Notes under the pieces: model-generated
Database searches by the model: none
Told to the model about the DNA's origin: nothing
The model's input: the letters and a program-made list of their open reading frames with translations, nothing else
Made by a program: the position numbers and the translations under genes
Shown here: in pieces, positions 13,001 to 25,656 of the stretch
Position numbering within the stretch: the stretch's first letter is position 1
Layout: the number at the start of each line of letters is the position of its first letter
Origin: Angiostrongylus vasorum
Lineage: Eukaryota; Nematoda; Chromadorea; Rhabditida; Metastrongylidae
DNA length: 64,000 nucleotides
NCBI GenBank assembly: GCA_018806985.1
Contig: JADANN010000455.1
Location: forward strand, 9,986-73,985
Direction of reading: 5' to 3'

Positions 13001-16000
13001 ATTGGATACAATGAGACGCCGGATACGTTTCTTCGTCTACTTCATCTTGGATGAGACATCCAACGTCGGACTTATAGGTCAGGAGTAGAGCGCTCGCTTT
13101 GCATGCGAGAGGGCTGGGGTTCGATTCCCCATACATCCACACATTTGTGAATTGTGTTTCTTGAGAAAAGTCGATATAACATCTATTGGATACATTGGCA
13201 GGCCGGACTCGTTTCTTCGTCTACTTCATCTTGGATGAGACATCCCCACGTCGGGGGGTATAACCCATACCTCCACGTATTTTGTGAACTGTGTTTTTGA
13301 GAGAGTCGATATAACATCTATTGGATACAATGAGACGCCGGACTCGTTTCTTCAACTACTTCATCTTGGATGAGACATCCAACGTCGGGCTTATAGGTCA
13401 GGAGTAGAGCGCTCGCTTTGCATGCGAGAGGGCTGGGGTTCGATTACCCATACATCCACACATTTTGTGAATTGGGTTTTTTGAGAAAATCGATATAACA
13501 TCTATTGGATACAATGAGACGCCGGACTACGTTTCTTCGTCTACTTCATCTTGGATGAGACATCCAACGTCGGGCTTATAGGTCAGGAGTAGAGCGCTCG
13601 CTTTGCATGCGAGAGGGCTGGGGTTCGATTACCCATACATCCACACATTTTGTGAATTGGGTTTTTGAGAAAATCGATATAACATCTATTGGATACAATG
13701 AGCACGCCGGACTACGTTTCTTCGTCTACTTCATCTTGGATGAGACATCCCACGTCGGGGGGTATAACCCATACCTCCACGTATTTTGTGAACTGTGTTT
13801 TTGAGAGAGTCGATATAACATCTATTGGATACAATGAGACGCCGGACTCGTTTCTTCAACTACTTCATCTTGGATGAGACATCCAACGTCGGGCTTATAG
13901 GTCAGGAGTAGAGCGCTCGCTTTGCATGCGAGAGGGCTGGGGTTCGATTACCCATACATCCACGCATTTTGTGAATTGGGTTTTTGAGAAAATCGATATA
14001 TCATCTATTGGATACAATGACACGCCGGACTCGTTTCTTCGTCTTCTTCATCTTGGATGAGACATCCCACGTCGGGGGTATAACCCATACCTCCACGTAT
14101 TTTTGTGAACTGTGTTTTTGAGAGAATCGATATAACATCTATTGGATACAATGAGACGCCGGACTCGTTTCTTCAACTACTTCATCTTGGATGAGACATC
14201 CAACGTCGGGCTTATAGGTCAGGAGTAGAGCGCTCGCTTTGCATGCGAGAGGGCTGGGGTTCGATTACCCATACATCCACGCATTTTGTGAATTGGGTTT
14301 TTGAGAAAATCGATATAACATCTATTGGATACAATGAGACGCCGGACTACGTTTCTTCAACTACTTCATCTTGGATGAGACATCCAACGTCGGGCTTATA
14401 GGTCAGGAGTAGAGCGCTCGCTTTGCATGCGAGAGGGCTGGGGTTCGATTACCCATACATCCACACATTTTGTGAATTGGGTTTTTGAGAAAATCGATAT
14501 AACATCTATTGGATACAATGACACGCCGGACTCGTTTCTTCGTCTACTTCATCTTGGATGAGACATCCCACGTCGGGGGGTATAACCCATACCTCCACGT
14601 ATTTTGTGAACTGTGTTTTTGAGAGAATCGATATAACATCTATTGGATACAATGAGACGCCGGACTCGTTTCTTCAACTACTTCATCTTGGATGAGACAT
14701 CCAACGTCGGGCTTATAGGTCAGGAGTAGAGCGCTCGCTTTGCATGCGAGAGGGCTGGGGTTCGATTACCCCATACATCCACACATTTTGTGAATTGGGT
14801 TTTTGAGAAAATCGATATAACATCTATTGGATACAATGAGACGCCGGATACGTTTCTTCAACTACTTCATCTTGGATGAGACATCCAACGTCGGGCTTAT
14901 AGGTCAGGAGTAGAGCGCTCGCTTTGCATGCGAGAGGGCTGGGGTTCGATTACCCATACATCCACACATTTTGTGAATTGGGTTTTTTGAGAAAATCGAT
15001 ATAACATCTATTGGATACAATGAGACGCCGGATACGTTTCTTCGTCTACTTCATCTTGGATGAGACATCCAACGTCGGGACTTATAGGTCAGGAGTAGAG
15101 CGCTCGCTTTGCATGCGAGAGGGCTGGGGGTTCGATTACCCCATACATCCACACATTTTGTGAATTGGGTTTTTGAGAAAATCGATATAACATCTATTGG
15201 ATACAATGAGCACGCCGGACTCGTTTCTTCGTCTACTTCATCTTGGATGAGACATCCCACGTCGGGGGGTATAACCCATACCTCCACGTATTTTGTGAAC
15301 TGTGTTTTTGAGAGAGTCGATATAACATCTATTGGATACAATGAGACGCCGGACTCGTTTCTTCAACTACTTCATCTTGGATGAGACATCCAACGTCGGG
15401 CTTATAGGTCAGGAGTAGAGCGCTCGCTTTGCATGCGAGAGGGCTGGGGTTCGATTACCCCATACATCCACACATTTTTGTGAATTGTGTTTCTTGAGAA
15501 AAGTCGATATAACATCTATTGGATACAATGAGACGCCGGATACGTTTCTTCAACTACTTCATCTTGGATGAGACATCCAACGTCGGGCTTATAGGTCAGG
15601 AGTAGAGCGCTCGCTTTGCATGCGAGAGGGCTGGGGTTCGATTACCCATACATCCACGCATTTTGTGAATTGGGTTTTTGAGAAAATCGATATAACATCT
15701 ATTGGATACAATGAGACGCCGGACTACGTTTCTTCGTCTACTTCATCTTGGATGAGACATCCAACGTCGGGCTTATAGGTCAGGAGTAGAGCGCTCGCTT
15801 TGCATGCGAGAGGGCTGGGGTTCGATTCCCCATACCTCCACACATTTTGTGAATTGTATTCTTGAGAAAGTCGATATAACATCTATTGGATACAATGAGA
15901 CGCCGGATACGTTTCTTCAACTACTTCATCTTGGATGAGACATCCAACGTCGGGCTTATAGGTCAGGAGTAGAGCGCTCGCTTTGCATGCGAGAGGGCTG

Positions 16001-19000
16001 GGGTTCGATTACCCATACATCCACACATTTTGTGAATTGGGTTTTTGAGAAAATCGATATAACATCTATTGGATACAATGAGACGCCGGACTACGTTTCT
16101 TCGTCTACTTCATCTTGGATGAGACATCCAACGTCGGGCTTATAGGTCAGGAGTAGAGCGCTCGCTTTGCATGCGAGAGGGCTGGGGTTCGATTACCCAT
16201 ACATCCACACATTTTGTGAATTGGGTTTTTTGAGAAAATCGATATAACATCTATTGGATACAATGAGACGCCGGATACGTTTCTTCGTCTACTTCATCTT
16301 GGATGAGACATCCAACGTCGGGACTTATAGGTCAGGAGTAGAGCGCTCGCTTTGCATGCGAGAGGGCTGGGGTTCGATTACCCCATACCTCCACACATTT
16401 TGTGAATTGGGTTTCTTTGAGAAAAGTCGATATAACATCTATTGGATACAATGACACGCCGGACTCGTTTCTTCGTCTACTTCATCTTGGATGAGACATC
16501 CCACGTCGGGGGGTATAACCCATACCTCCACGTATTTTTGTGAACTGTGTTTTTGAGAGAGTCGATATAACATCTATTGGATACAATGAGACGCCGGACT
16601 CGTTTCTTCAACTACTTCATCTTGGATGAGACATCCAACGTCGGGCTTATAGGTCAGGAGTAGAGCGCTCGCTTTGCATGCGAGAGGGCTGGGGTTCGAT
16701 TACCCATACATCCACACATTTTGTGAATTGGGTTTCTTTGAGAAAATCGATATAACATCTATTGGATACAATGAGACGCCGGACTACGTTTCTTCGTCTA
16801 CTTCATCTTGGATGAGACATCCAACGTCGGGCTTATAGGTCAGGAGTAGAGCGCTCGCTTTGCATGCGAGAGGGCTGGGGTTCGATTACCCATACATCCA
16901 CACATTTTGTGAATTGGGTTTTTGAGAAAATCGATATAACATCTATTGGATACAATGAGACGCCGGACTACGTTTCTTCGTCTACTTCATCTTGGATGAG
17001 ACATCCAACGTCGGGCTTATAGGTCAGGAGTAGAGCGCTCGCTTTGCATGCGAGAGGGCTGGGGTTCGATTACCCATACATCCACACATTTTGTGAATTG
17101 TATTCTTGAGAAAAGTCGATATAACATCTATTGGATACAATGAGACGCCGGACTACGTTTCTTCAACTACTTCATCTTGGATGAGACATCCAACGTCGGG
17201 CTTATAGGTCAGGAGTAGAGCGCTCGCTTTGCATGCGAGAGGGCTGGGGTTCGATTACCCATACATCCACACATTTTGTGAATTGGGTTTTTGAGAAAAT
17301 CGATATAACATCTATTGGATACAATGAGACGCCGGACTACGTTTCTTCGTCTACTTCATCTTGGATGAGACATCCAACGTCGGGCTTATAGGTCAGGAGT
17401 AGAGCGCTCGCTTTGCATGCGAGAGGGCTGGGGTTCGATTACCCCATACCTCCACACATTTGTGAATTGTATTCTTTGAGAAAGTCGATATAACATCTAT
17501 TGGATACAATGAGACGCCGGACTACGTTTCTTCAACTACTTCATCTTGGATGAGACATCCAACGTCGGGCTTATAGGTCAGGAGTAGAGCGCTCGCTTTG
17601 CATGCGAGAGGGCTGGGGTTCGATTACCCATACATCCACACATTTTGTGAATTGGGTTTTTGAGAAAATCGATATAACATCTATTGGATACAATGAGACG
17701 CCGGACTACGTTTCTTCGTCTACTTCATCTTGGATGAGACATCCAACGTCGGGCTTATAGGTCAGGAGTAGAGCGCTCGCTTTGCATGCGAGAGGGCTGG
17801 GGTTCGATTACCCCATACCTCCACACATTTTGTGAATTGTATTCTTGAGAAAGTCGATATAACATCTATTGGATACAATGAGACGCCGGATACGTTTCTT
17901 CAACTACTTCATCTTGGATGAGACATCCAACGTCGGGCTTATAGGTCAGGAGTAGAGCGCTCGCTTTGCATGCGAGAGGGCTGGGGTTCGATTACCCATA
18001 CATCCACACATTTTGTGAATTGGGTTTTTGAGAAAATCGATATAACATCTATTGGATACAATGAGACGCCGGACTACGTTTCTTCGTCTACTTCATCTTG
18101 GATGAGACATCCAACGTCGGGCTTATAGGTCAGGAGTAGAGCGCTCGCTTTGCATGCGAGAGGGCTGGGGTTCGATTCCCCATACCTCCACACATTTTGT
18201 GAATTGTATTCTTGAGAAAGTCGATATAACATCTATTGGATACAATGAGACGCCGGATACGTTTCTTCAACTACTTCATCTTGGATGAGACATCCAACGT
18301 CGGGCTTATAGGTCAGGAGTAGAGCGCTCGCTTTGCATGCGAGAGGGCTGGGGTTCGATTACCCATACATCCACACATTTTGTGAATTGGGTTTTTTGAG
18401 AAAATCGATATAACATCTATTGGATACAATGACACGCCGGACTCGTTTCTTCGTCTACTTCATCTTGGATGAGACATCCCACGTCGGGGGTATAACCCAT
18501 ACCTCCACGTATTTTGTGAACTGTGTTTTTGAGAGAGTCGATATAACATCTATTGGATACAATGAGACGCCGGACTCGTTTCTTCAACTACTTCATCTTG
18601 GATGAGACATCCAACGTCGGGCTTATAGGTCAGGAGTAGAGCGCTCGCTTTGCATGCGAGAGGGCTGGGGTTCGATTACCCATACATCCACACATTTTGT
18701 GAATTGGGTTTTTGAGAAAATCGATATAACATCTATTGGATACAATGACACGCCGGACTCGTTTCTTCGTCTACTTCATCTTGGATGAGACATCCAACGT
18801 CGGGCTTATAGGTCAGGAGTAGAGCGCTCGCTTTGCATGCGAGAGGGCTGGGGTTCGATTCCCCATACCTCCACACATTTGTGAATTGTATTCTTGAGAA
18901 AAGTCGATATAACATCTATTGGATACAATGAGACGCCGGACTACGTTTCTTCGTCTACTTCATCTTGGATGAGACATCCAACGTCGGGCTTATAGGTCAG

Positions 19001-21092
19001 GAGTAGAGCGCTCGCTTTGCATGCGAGAGGGCTGGGGTTCGATTACCCATACATCCACACATTTTGTGAATTGGGTTTTTGAGAAAATCGATATAACATC
19101 TATTGGATACAATGACACGCCGGACTCGTTTCTTCGTCTACTTCATCTTGGATGAGACATCCCACGTCGGGGGGTATAACCCATACCTCCACGTATTTTG
19201 TGAACTGTGTTTTTGAGAGAGTCGATATAACATCTATTGGATACAATGAGACGCCGGACTACGTTTCTTCAACTACTTCATCTTGGATGAGACATCCAAC
19301 GTCGGGCTTATAGGTCAGGAGTAGAGCGCTCGCTTTGCATGCGAGAGGGCTGGGGTTCGATTACCCATACATCCACACATTTTGTGAATTGGGTTTTTGA
19401 GAAAATCGATATAACATCTATTGGATACAATGACACGCCGGACTCGTTTCTTCGTCTACTTCATCTTGGATGAGACATCCAACGTCGGGCTTATAGGTCA
19501 GGGAGTAGAGCGCTCGCTTTGCATGCGAGAGGGCTGGGGTTCGATTACCCATACATCCACACATTTTGTGAATTGGGTTTTTGAGAAAATCGATATAACA
19601 TCTATTGGATACAATGAGACGCCGGATACGTTTCTTCGTCTACTTCATCTTGGATGAGACATCCAACGTCGGGCTTATAGGTCAGGAGTAGAGCGCTCGC
19701 TTTGCATGCGAGAGGGCTGGGGTTCGATTCCCCCATACCTCCACACATTTGTGAATTGTATTCTTGAGAAAGTCGATATAACATCTATTGGATACAATGA
19801 GACGCCGGATACGTTTCTTCAACTACTTCATCTTGGATGAGACATCCAACGTCGGGCTTATAGGTCAGGAGTAGAGCGCTCGCTTTGCATGCGAGAGGGC
19901 TGGGGTTCGATTACCCATACATCCACACATTTTGTGAATTGGGTTTTTGAGAAAATCGATATAACATCTATTGGATACAATGAGACGCCGGACTACGTTT
20001 CTTCAACTACTTCATCTTGGATGAGACATCCAACGTCGGGACTTATAGGTCAGGAGTAGAGCGCTCGCTTTGCATGCGAGAGGGCTGGGGTTCGATTACC
20101 CATACATCCACACATTTTGTGAATTGGGTTTTTGAGAAAATCGATATAACATCTATTGGATACAATGACACGCCGGACTCGTTTCTTCGTCTACTTCATC
20201 TTGGATGAGACATCCCACGTCGGGGGTATAACCCATACCTCCACGTATTTTGTGAACTGTGTTTTTGAGAGAGTCGATATAACATCTATTGGATACAATG
20301 AGACGCCGGACTCGTTTCTTCAACTACTTCATCTTGGATGAGACATCCAACGTCGGGCTTATAGGTCAGGAGTAGAGCGCTCGCTTTGCATGCGAGAGGG
20401 CTGGGGTTCGATTACCCATACATCCACACATTTTGTGAATTGGGTTTTTGAGAAAATCGATATAACATCTATTGGATACAATGACACGCCGGACTCGTTT
20501 CTTCGTCTACTTCATCTTGGATGAGACATCCAACGTCGGACTTATAGGTCAGGAGTAGAGCGCTCGCTTTGCATGCGAGAGGGCTGGGGGTTCGATTACC
20601 CATACATCCACACATTTTGTGAATTGGGTTTTTTGAGAAAATCGATATAACATCTATTGGATACAATGACACGCCGGACTCGTTTCTTCAGTCTACTTCA
20701 TCTTGGATGAGACATCCAACGTCGGGCTTATAGGTCAGGGAGTAGAGCGCTCGCTTTGCATGCGAGAGGGCTGGGGTTCGATTACCCATACATCCACACA
20801 TTTTGTGAATTGGGTTTTTGAGAAAATCGATATAACATCTATTGGATACAATGACACGCCGGACTCGTTTCTTCGTCTACTTCATCTTGGATGAGACATC
20901 CAACGTCGGGCTTATAGGTCAGAGAGTAGAGCGCTCGCTTTGCATGCGAGAGGGCTGGGTGTTCGATTACCCATACATCCACACATTTTGTGAACTGGGT
21001 TCTTGAGAAAATCGATATAACGTCTATTGGATACAATGAGACGCCGGATACGTTTCTTCAAGTACTTCGTCTTGGATGAGACATCCCACGTC

Positions 21093-21164
21093 GGAGGTAT
21101 ATCTCAGGAGTAGAGCGCTCGCTTTGCATGCGAGAGGGCTGGGGTTCGATTACCCATACCTTCA
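21093..21164 (+). tRNA. tRNA-Ala(TGC)-like, edge unit with intact acceptor stem
   Basis: The last unit of the array is the only long unit in which the acceptor stem forms: GGAGGTA pairs with TACCTTC over 7 bp with one G-T pair, and the discriminator is A. The anticodon stem CTCGC/GCGAG and anticodon TGC (21,125-21,127) are perfect. Flaws remain: D stem TCTC/GAGC has one mismatch and the T stem TGGGG/ACCCA has a mismatch at the innermost pair (53-61). It best shows that the ancestor of the array was a tRNA-Ala(UGC) gene. Whether it is still functional is doubtful. Confidence 0.5.
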
Positions 21165-21859
21165 CTTATTTTGTGAATTACGTTTTTGAGAGAATCGATA
21201 TAACATCTGGTGGATATTGTGGAAAGCCCAAACTCGTTTCTTCAACTACTTCGTCTTGTATCAGCGTCAAAATGACGCCAGATCCGCGAATAGCGTGAAG
21301 CATATGAAATGCAGATTGGGGGAGGAAGTGGACGCATTCTTGAGCAAATGAGGGGACTCAATTGCTAAGACTGATATTTCTTGAGTAGTTGAGATCAAAT
21401 AATGTAGAGGAGCACATTCATTTCTTCGAATCCAGTGTTACAGCGGTCCAAACTTTATGATTAGCTCTCAGATTAAATACCGGCTGTGCCTGATATTCTG
21501 CGAGTTTTAAAAGTTTAGAAGGATCCAATGAGGCGCAAAAGGTGACTTTCACGAACTTCACTATAATATCGTCTTTGTCTTTCATAACGCTTAAAGTCGC
21601 CACTAACCTCTGCTATATGAGAAATGGCATACTTCCGAATTGAATATCACTCTTATATAGTTTATTTGTGGTCCAGTTATTCTGTAAGTGGACTACCAAT
21701 CACTCACCGTCCAAACAAGCGAGAAGCGCTTGATCTCCGAACATGACCACATATTTCAAGTGAAAGAGTTCACCAGTAACGAAAGCGAAGGCCACCACTG
21801 AATAGTAAGATTGGTCAGCGACAGTGCCAACAACATTAGGATTTGTAAGAGCTTCAAAA

Positions 21860-23760
21860 AGTTGACGGTTATCGCACTACTATTTTCATCTCTACAACTG
21901 AACCCCACCAATCGTGTTGTTGCGCTGTGAGTACATGCCATCTTTTCTAAAGATTACCAAAGTCTCTCACTACCTCTTGAGAGTAAAAGGAGAGAAACAG
22001 GTTTTTGAATAGTTCTTGTACTTGGACATTGACGAAATTATATTGATTTTAGTAGCAAAAAAAAGTATGACTAGGTGTTTTTTCATTGCGTTTTGAATGT
22101 AAAGTGCTGAATAGTTCTCGTGAACTTTAACTGGGTCTTTTTTGGTTAGGTAGAAATTTAACTGGGAGAAACGCAGAGCAAAGGTCTCAGTGGTGCAGTG
22201 TGTAATGCTAGTGTGTGGAAGATTGTGGGTATTTTTTCTTTTCCTTACATTGGGACTTCGTAGTAAACCCTTGATAATCGAACGTCTAATTTGTCCAAGG
22301 CGAATAATCGAATGATCTGTTTAGCCCAGCGTGATCTGCGAGCTTCTCTTTGACGGATTATTGTTCTGCCTGAAATCGAAAGGCGACCTCGATCGACTTC
22401 ACCTGTACCACCTTTCTTCCCGATGATCGTCGAGTGACTCAAGTGGGTGCCAGTAAATCTTCCATTTTTTCCCCCGTCGCGGGCAAGGGTAGCTCAGTGG
22501 GTTTTGGTTGCTCTAGAGCCTCGTTGAGCATCATATCTTTCTTCCAGGCTTTTCGTGAAAAACGCTGACTATCTGCTCCGTGGCCTTCCTGCAGTACATT
22601 TGAAATCCCAAGGAACTCAGTGACTGACGGCTCTTGTCCATCGGTTCTCGTTCATCGTTTCAAACCACTTGTTCGGTCCACCTCATCCTCGACAATTTAA
22701 TGCGCAGTCTTTTTTCTTTGATTCTTGACCGTTGACGTAGATCGGTGCTTCGGATTCCCTGCCCTCACTTACTTGAAACGGGATGCTCCTAGCAACAAGA
22801 ACGACTTGCTACTCAAAAAATGCATATCGCAGTTCGACTATCAGAGAAACCTTCCAGCCACAGTGAGGAATGGTAAACCATTAGTGGATAGAGATTATAG
22901 GATGGGTGGTTCTAAAATGCTTTTATGTTTTCTGAATAAGAGGGCATGTACAGCTTAAGCATACATAGCGCTGTTGGAAAGTACTTTCAAATCTAAATTG
23001 CTTGGAACATATTTACTTGTCGTAATGTTTGCCTAGAATTTTTTTTGTGCGTGTTCTTTCATATGTGGGAATTACGTCTATGGCGTTATTCCTTTTCAGA
23101 CCAGTCATTTTGTTCGAAATATGAAATTCCTACCCACATGACTCTTGTGCTGCCGGAGCACACCCAGCTAATTGCACGTTACGAAGTTTGAAGATCTGCT
23201 GCTGAAGTACAAAGCTGGTAAAGGGTCGTTAAAGAAAGATATGCTCAAATTGACACAAAAGAAGTCAGGAGTTATCGTGCAGAACTCCCAGCTGTAGGAT
23301 CTGTAACTGGCACTCGAAGAAGTGATCGGCCTTCCAACTCCAGTTACCCAGAGGTAGTGTAAGTTGTTCAAGAAATGTCTACTTCATAAGTCAGCTCGAC
23401 AAACAGCAAAGAAAAGTCTTTCTTTCACTGTATACGAACTGTGCTTACGAAGGAGTTGCGAATGGCTTAATTCCCACTTCTCGGTGAGATGGATGGGTAG
23501 TGGTGGTTCGCATTAGGGGCTGGTAAGACACCGTGACTTAGCACCCTGCAGCTTTCTCTCTCGGGGATTGCTTAATGAGGTAAGTCTAGCAGCAACTGTG
23601 AGAAAAATTGAGGAATCTATGCGAGTGATTTCTTCCATATCACAAGAGTTTATGGTGAGATTTTTTTAATGCGGTTCACAGGCTGCTTGAGAAGGTAAGT
23701 GTGACTCTACGTTTCTCGCTACTTTCATGACTAACACACATTAGATTGTTGTCATATACA
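21860..23760. other. No gene recognised
   Basis: This is intronic sequence of the copy-1 pseudogene, where exon 6 should lie but was not found. It holds scattered tRNA-like A-box matches (TAGCTCAGTGGG near 22,492; a CTCAGTGGTGCAG stretch near 22,188) without a convincing B box. A short + frame at 23,175-23,290 is hydrophilic but has no splice support. I assign nothing else. Confidence 0.5.
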
Positions 23761-23774
23761 TTCATTTACAGTAG

Positions 23775-24175
23775 CTGACGTTTTCCTCCCAACGGTTCAC
23801 CACATCATCGTGGCTGGGAGGTGTTGCTGGGTGCCGGGCTGCGAAATAGAGCCAGCAGATTCATCCCCCAGTAGGATCTTCCAGGCTGAGGAGTCCGGCG
23901 TTTTCATCAGGAAGCCCAGCTAAGAGTGAACCAATACCAGGACCCACCACCATCCTGGTATGAAACTAGTCGCTTGCTGTCAAATCTCCCTCTGATCCAC
24001 AAATGCGGCGACTGCCTGTGGTGGTGACGAGCTGGGGCAGACTTTGGCGAGGCTGAGCTCGGGACTCCGGGGAACCATAATGGCTAAACCAGCAAACCTC
24101 CGGAGAATGAAAATTATGCTAGGGCCCACACAACCAGTGAAGACGAGCCAATTAATTGTCCATGTAAGTATCCAA
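23775..24175 (+). mobile_element. Non-autonomous RTE-derived element, copy 1
   Basis: About 350-400 bp with the same layout as 37,480-37,830. Both share stretches such as TTTCCATCAGGAAGC / TTTTCATCAGGAAGC, CCACCACC..CCTGGTAT, GACTGCCTGTGG and GCAGACTTTGG. The 3' end, around GGGCCCACACAACCAGTGAAGACG, resembles the 3' end of the RTE at 48,721-51,955 (GGTCCGCACAGCTCGTGAAGATGG). A 3' end shared with an RTE suggests mobilisation by RTE reverse transcriptase. That is inference; the shared ends are visible. Confidence 0.6.
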
Positions 24176-24319
24176 ACTTACGTTTCGGCGAATTTCTTCT
24201 TCTTCGAAGCCTGGAAAGGTCAAGCTGACTGCAATCTACCCAGCCAAACACCCTCATAACCAAAGAAAATTCTAAATCGGAGAGATGCCTGAATTTGTGT
24301 GTGGTCTACACAGTAAAAG

Positions 24320-24592
24320 AAGAGCTCTCGGCGTTGATCAATCTCTGAGGGATGGGCCATGCATTCGACTTCATTAAGTATCGTTGGAGGTGATTGAATG
24401 CATATCTGGCCTTTACAATGACTCACGGTGGCCTACCCATGTATCGAGCCAGTGCTGCTATCCTTCCAGAGAAGTCTGGTAGCAATTTGCCGACCCAGGA
24501 GGGATGAAAGGCTTGATGAGCCATGAGCGCTGGGATCGATTCCACATGTGTGTCTCAGTGGCGCCTCCAACCAGTACGCCACACGCGCTCCT
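24320..24592 (-). mobile_element. SINE-A (tRNA-derived SINE)
   Basis: Read on the - strand, the head contains a tRNA-like promoter: an A-box-like GCGTACTGG region followed by a B-box-like GGAATCGATCCC. The body carries the family motifs TTTGCCGACC, TCGATACATGGG and TGAATGCATATC, and the tail is the CTCTCGGCG end. The flanks CTACACAGTA and CTACACAATA form a likely ~10-bp target-site duplication. It lies in the copy-1 intron. Confidence 0.75.
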
Positions 24593-24609
24593 ACACAATA
24601 GCAAGCATT

Positions 24610-24770
24610 ATCCAACCGATGCACTTAATCAGTGCTGCTATCCTCACAGACAGGTCTAATACAAACTGACAGGCCCCAGAGAGATGGAAGATTTGTGACC
24701 CCGGGACACGGGATCGAACTAACGACATATTGAAAACACTGTGCTACACGCATCCAAAAGAATCTACAGG
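24610..24770 (-). mobile_element. SINE-A fragment (older)
   Basis: A diverged partial copy next to the previous SINE. It keeps CAGTGCTGCTATCCT, a degenerate GACCCCGGGACACGGGATCGAA segment and GCTACACGC at the head. No body or tail remains. Confidence 0.55.
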
Positions 24771-25656
24771 AAAGATCAACTATGTGACGGAAGTAAACTT
24801 GTTGCATTTAATGTTTGTCTCAAGGCCTCTTTATTAAAGACTTTTTTACTTTTTTCTAAATAGATTGGGGAAACGCCGTTTCCCACTTGAGATGAGCGGT
24901 TTCGCTAACAGCAGCGTAGTTGTTCAACCTCTTCTCAGGCTGTTCAGAAAAGTCATCGAATAGCACTATCAAAGCTATCGATTAAGGCAGGTAGGCCATG
25001 TGGACGAGATGCTCTTTCCAAACGTTGACGTACTTTAACTCCTTGTTTTTGCACATCTAAAGACAGAAGTTCAAAATCTGGACGATGAATACTGAAGAAA
25101 GTGAACTTCTATGGGCTTTTTTGCACATCTCTGACAGCTATGCATTGTCATAATAACTTCCCTTTCTTTCAAAAAATGATCTTCACTCTTGGACTTCCAA
25201 ATGATTAGAAAAAATGATGTCATGCAGATTTTTTTTTCTTGAAAAGTCTCGTATTTTGACTTCAAGTGAATATGACGAATCGAGTAGCCGAAATTTGGTC
25301 GAGTTATCAACGATTGGTTCATATGCTCGGGTTTTTCTATGCAATCAATTTACTAATATTATTGTTCCTATAGAATGACGTCATTTTCCTAAATATTCAA
25401 AAAAATCCATAGACAGTGAACGAAACAAGCTTGAGACTTTAGTCGCACTTCTCATTACTTCTAGAACTTCTAGGCCTGTGTAGCTGTGCCAAAGCCGTTG
25501 ATTAGTCTCACCATTGAAGCTTTTCCTAGAAAATGCTTGCTTATCACATTCTATAGATGAAGCAAAGTCCAAAGTCTCTCCTATATTTCGGTCACTTTAT
25601 TAGTAAAGTCTGATTAGTTCGAAAACTACATATTCCAGAATGCTAACTTTTTGATT

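Larger units (their letters stand above)
1..21250 (+). repeat. tRNA-Ala(TGC)-derived tandem satellite array
   Basis: One head-to-tail array that starts left of the window. The long unit (~184 bp) is a 72-nt tRNA-Ala-like segment plus a ~112-bp spacer; the short unit (~135 bp) lacks ~50 nt of the tRNA-like part. Each long unit shows anticodon stem CTCGC/GCGAG, loop TTTGCAT (anticodon TGC) and a B-box-like GGTTCGATT. In most units the acceptor 5' strand reads GGGCTTA and no longer pairs well with TACCTCC or TACATCC, so most units are probably tRNA pseudogenes. Approximate positions of GGTCAGG in long units: 104, 277, 465, 647, 835, 1154, 1336, 1655, 1837, 2020, 2338, 2525, 2707, 3023, 3207, 3400, 3587, 3904, 4088, 4274, 4459, 4774, 4959, 5277 and so on to 21,102, about 96 in all. 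Intervals are ~184, or ~318 where a short unit intervenes. No protein-coding meaning is seen; recurring 60-96 aa frames follow the repeat. Confidence 0.93.

Noticed and set aside
1..21250. CRISPR-like array (regular repeats and spacers)
   Set aside because: The spacers are the same sequence in every unit, the unit is ~184 bp, and the setting is eukaryotic. It is a satellite.
22480..22530. tRNA gene suggested by GGTAGCTCAGTGGG
   Set aside because: The A-box match is good, but no B box or foldable anticodon arm follows at the right distance.
23168..23371. Hydrophilic + strand frame (FEDLLLKYKAGKGSLKKD) as an exon of a host gene
   Set aside because: No acceptor or donor at suitable places and no counterpart in the duplicated block.
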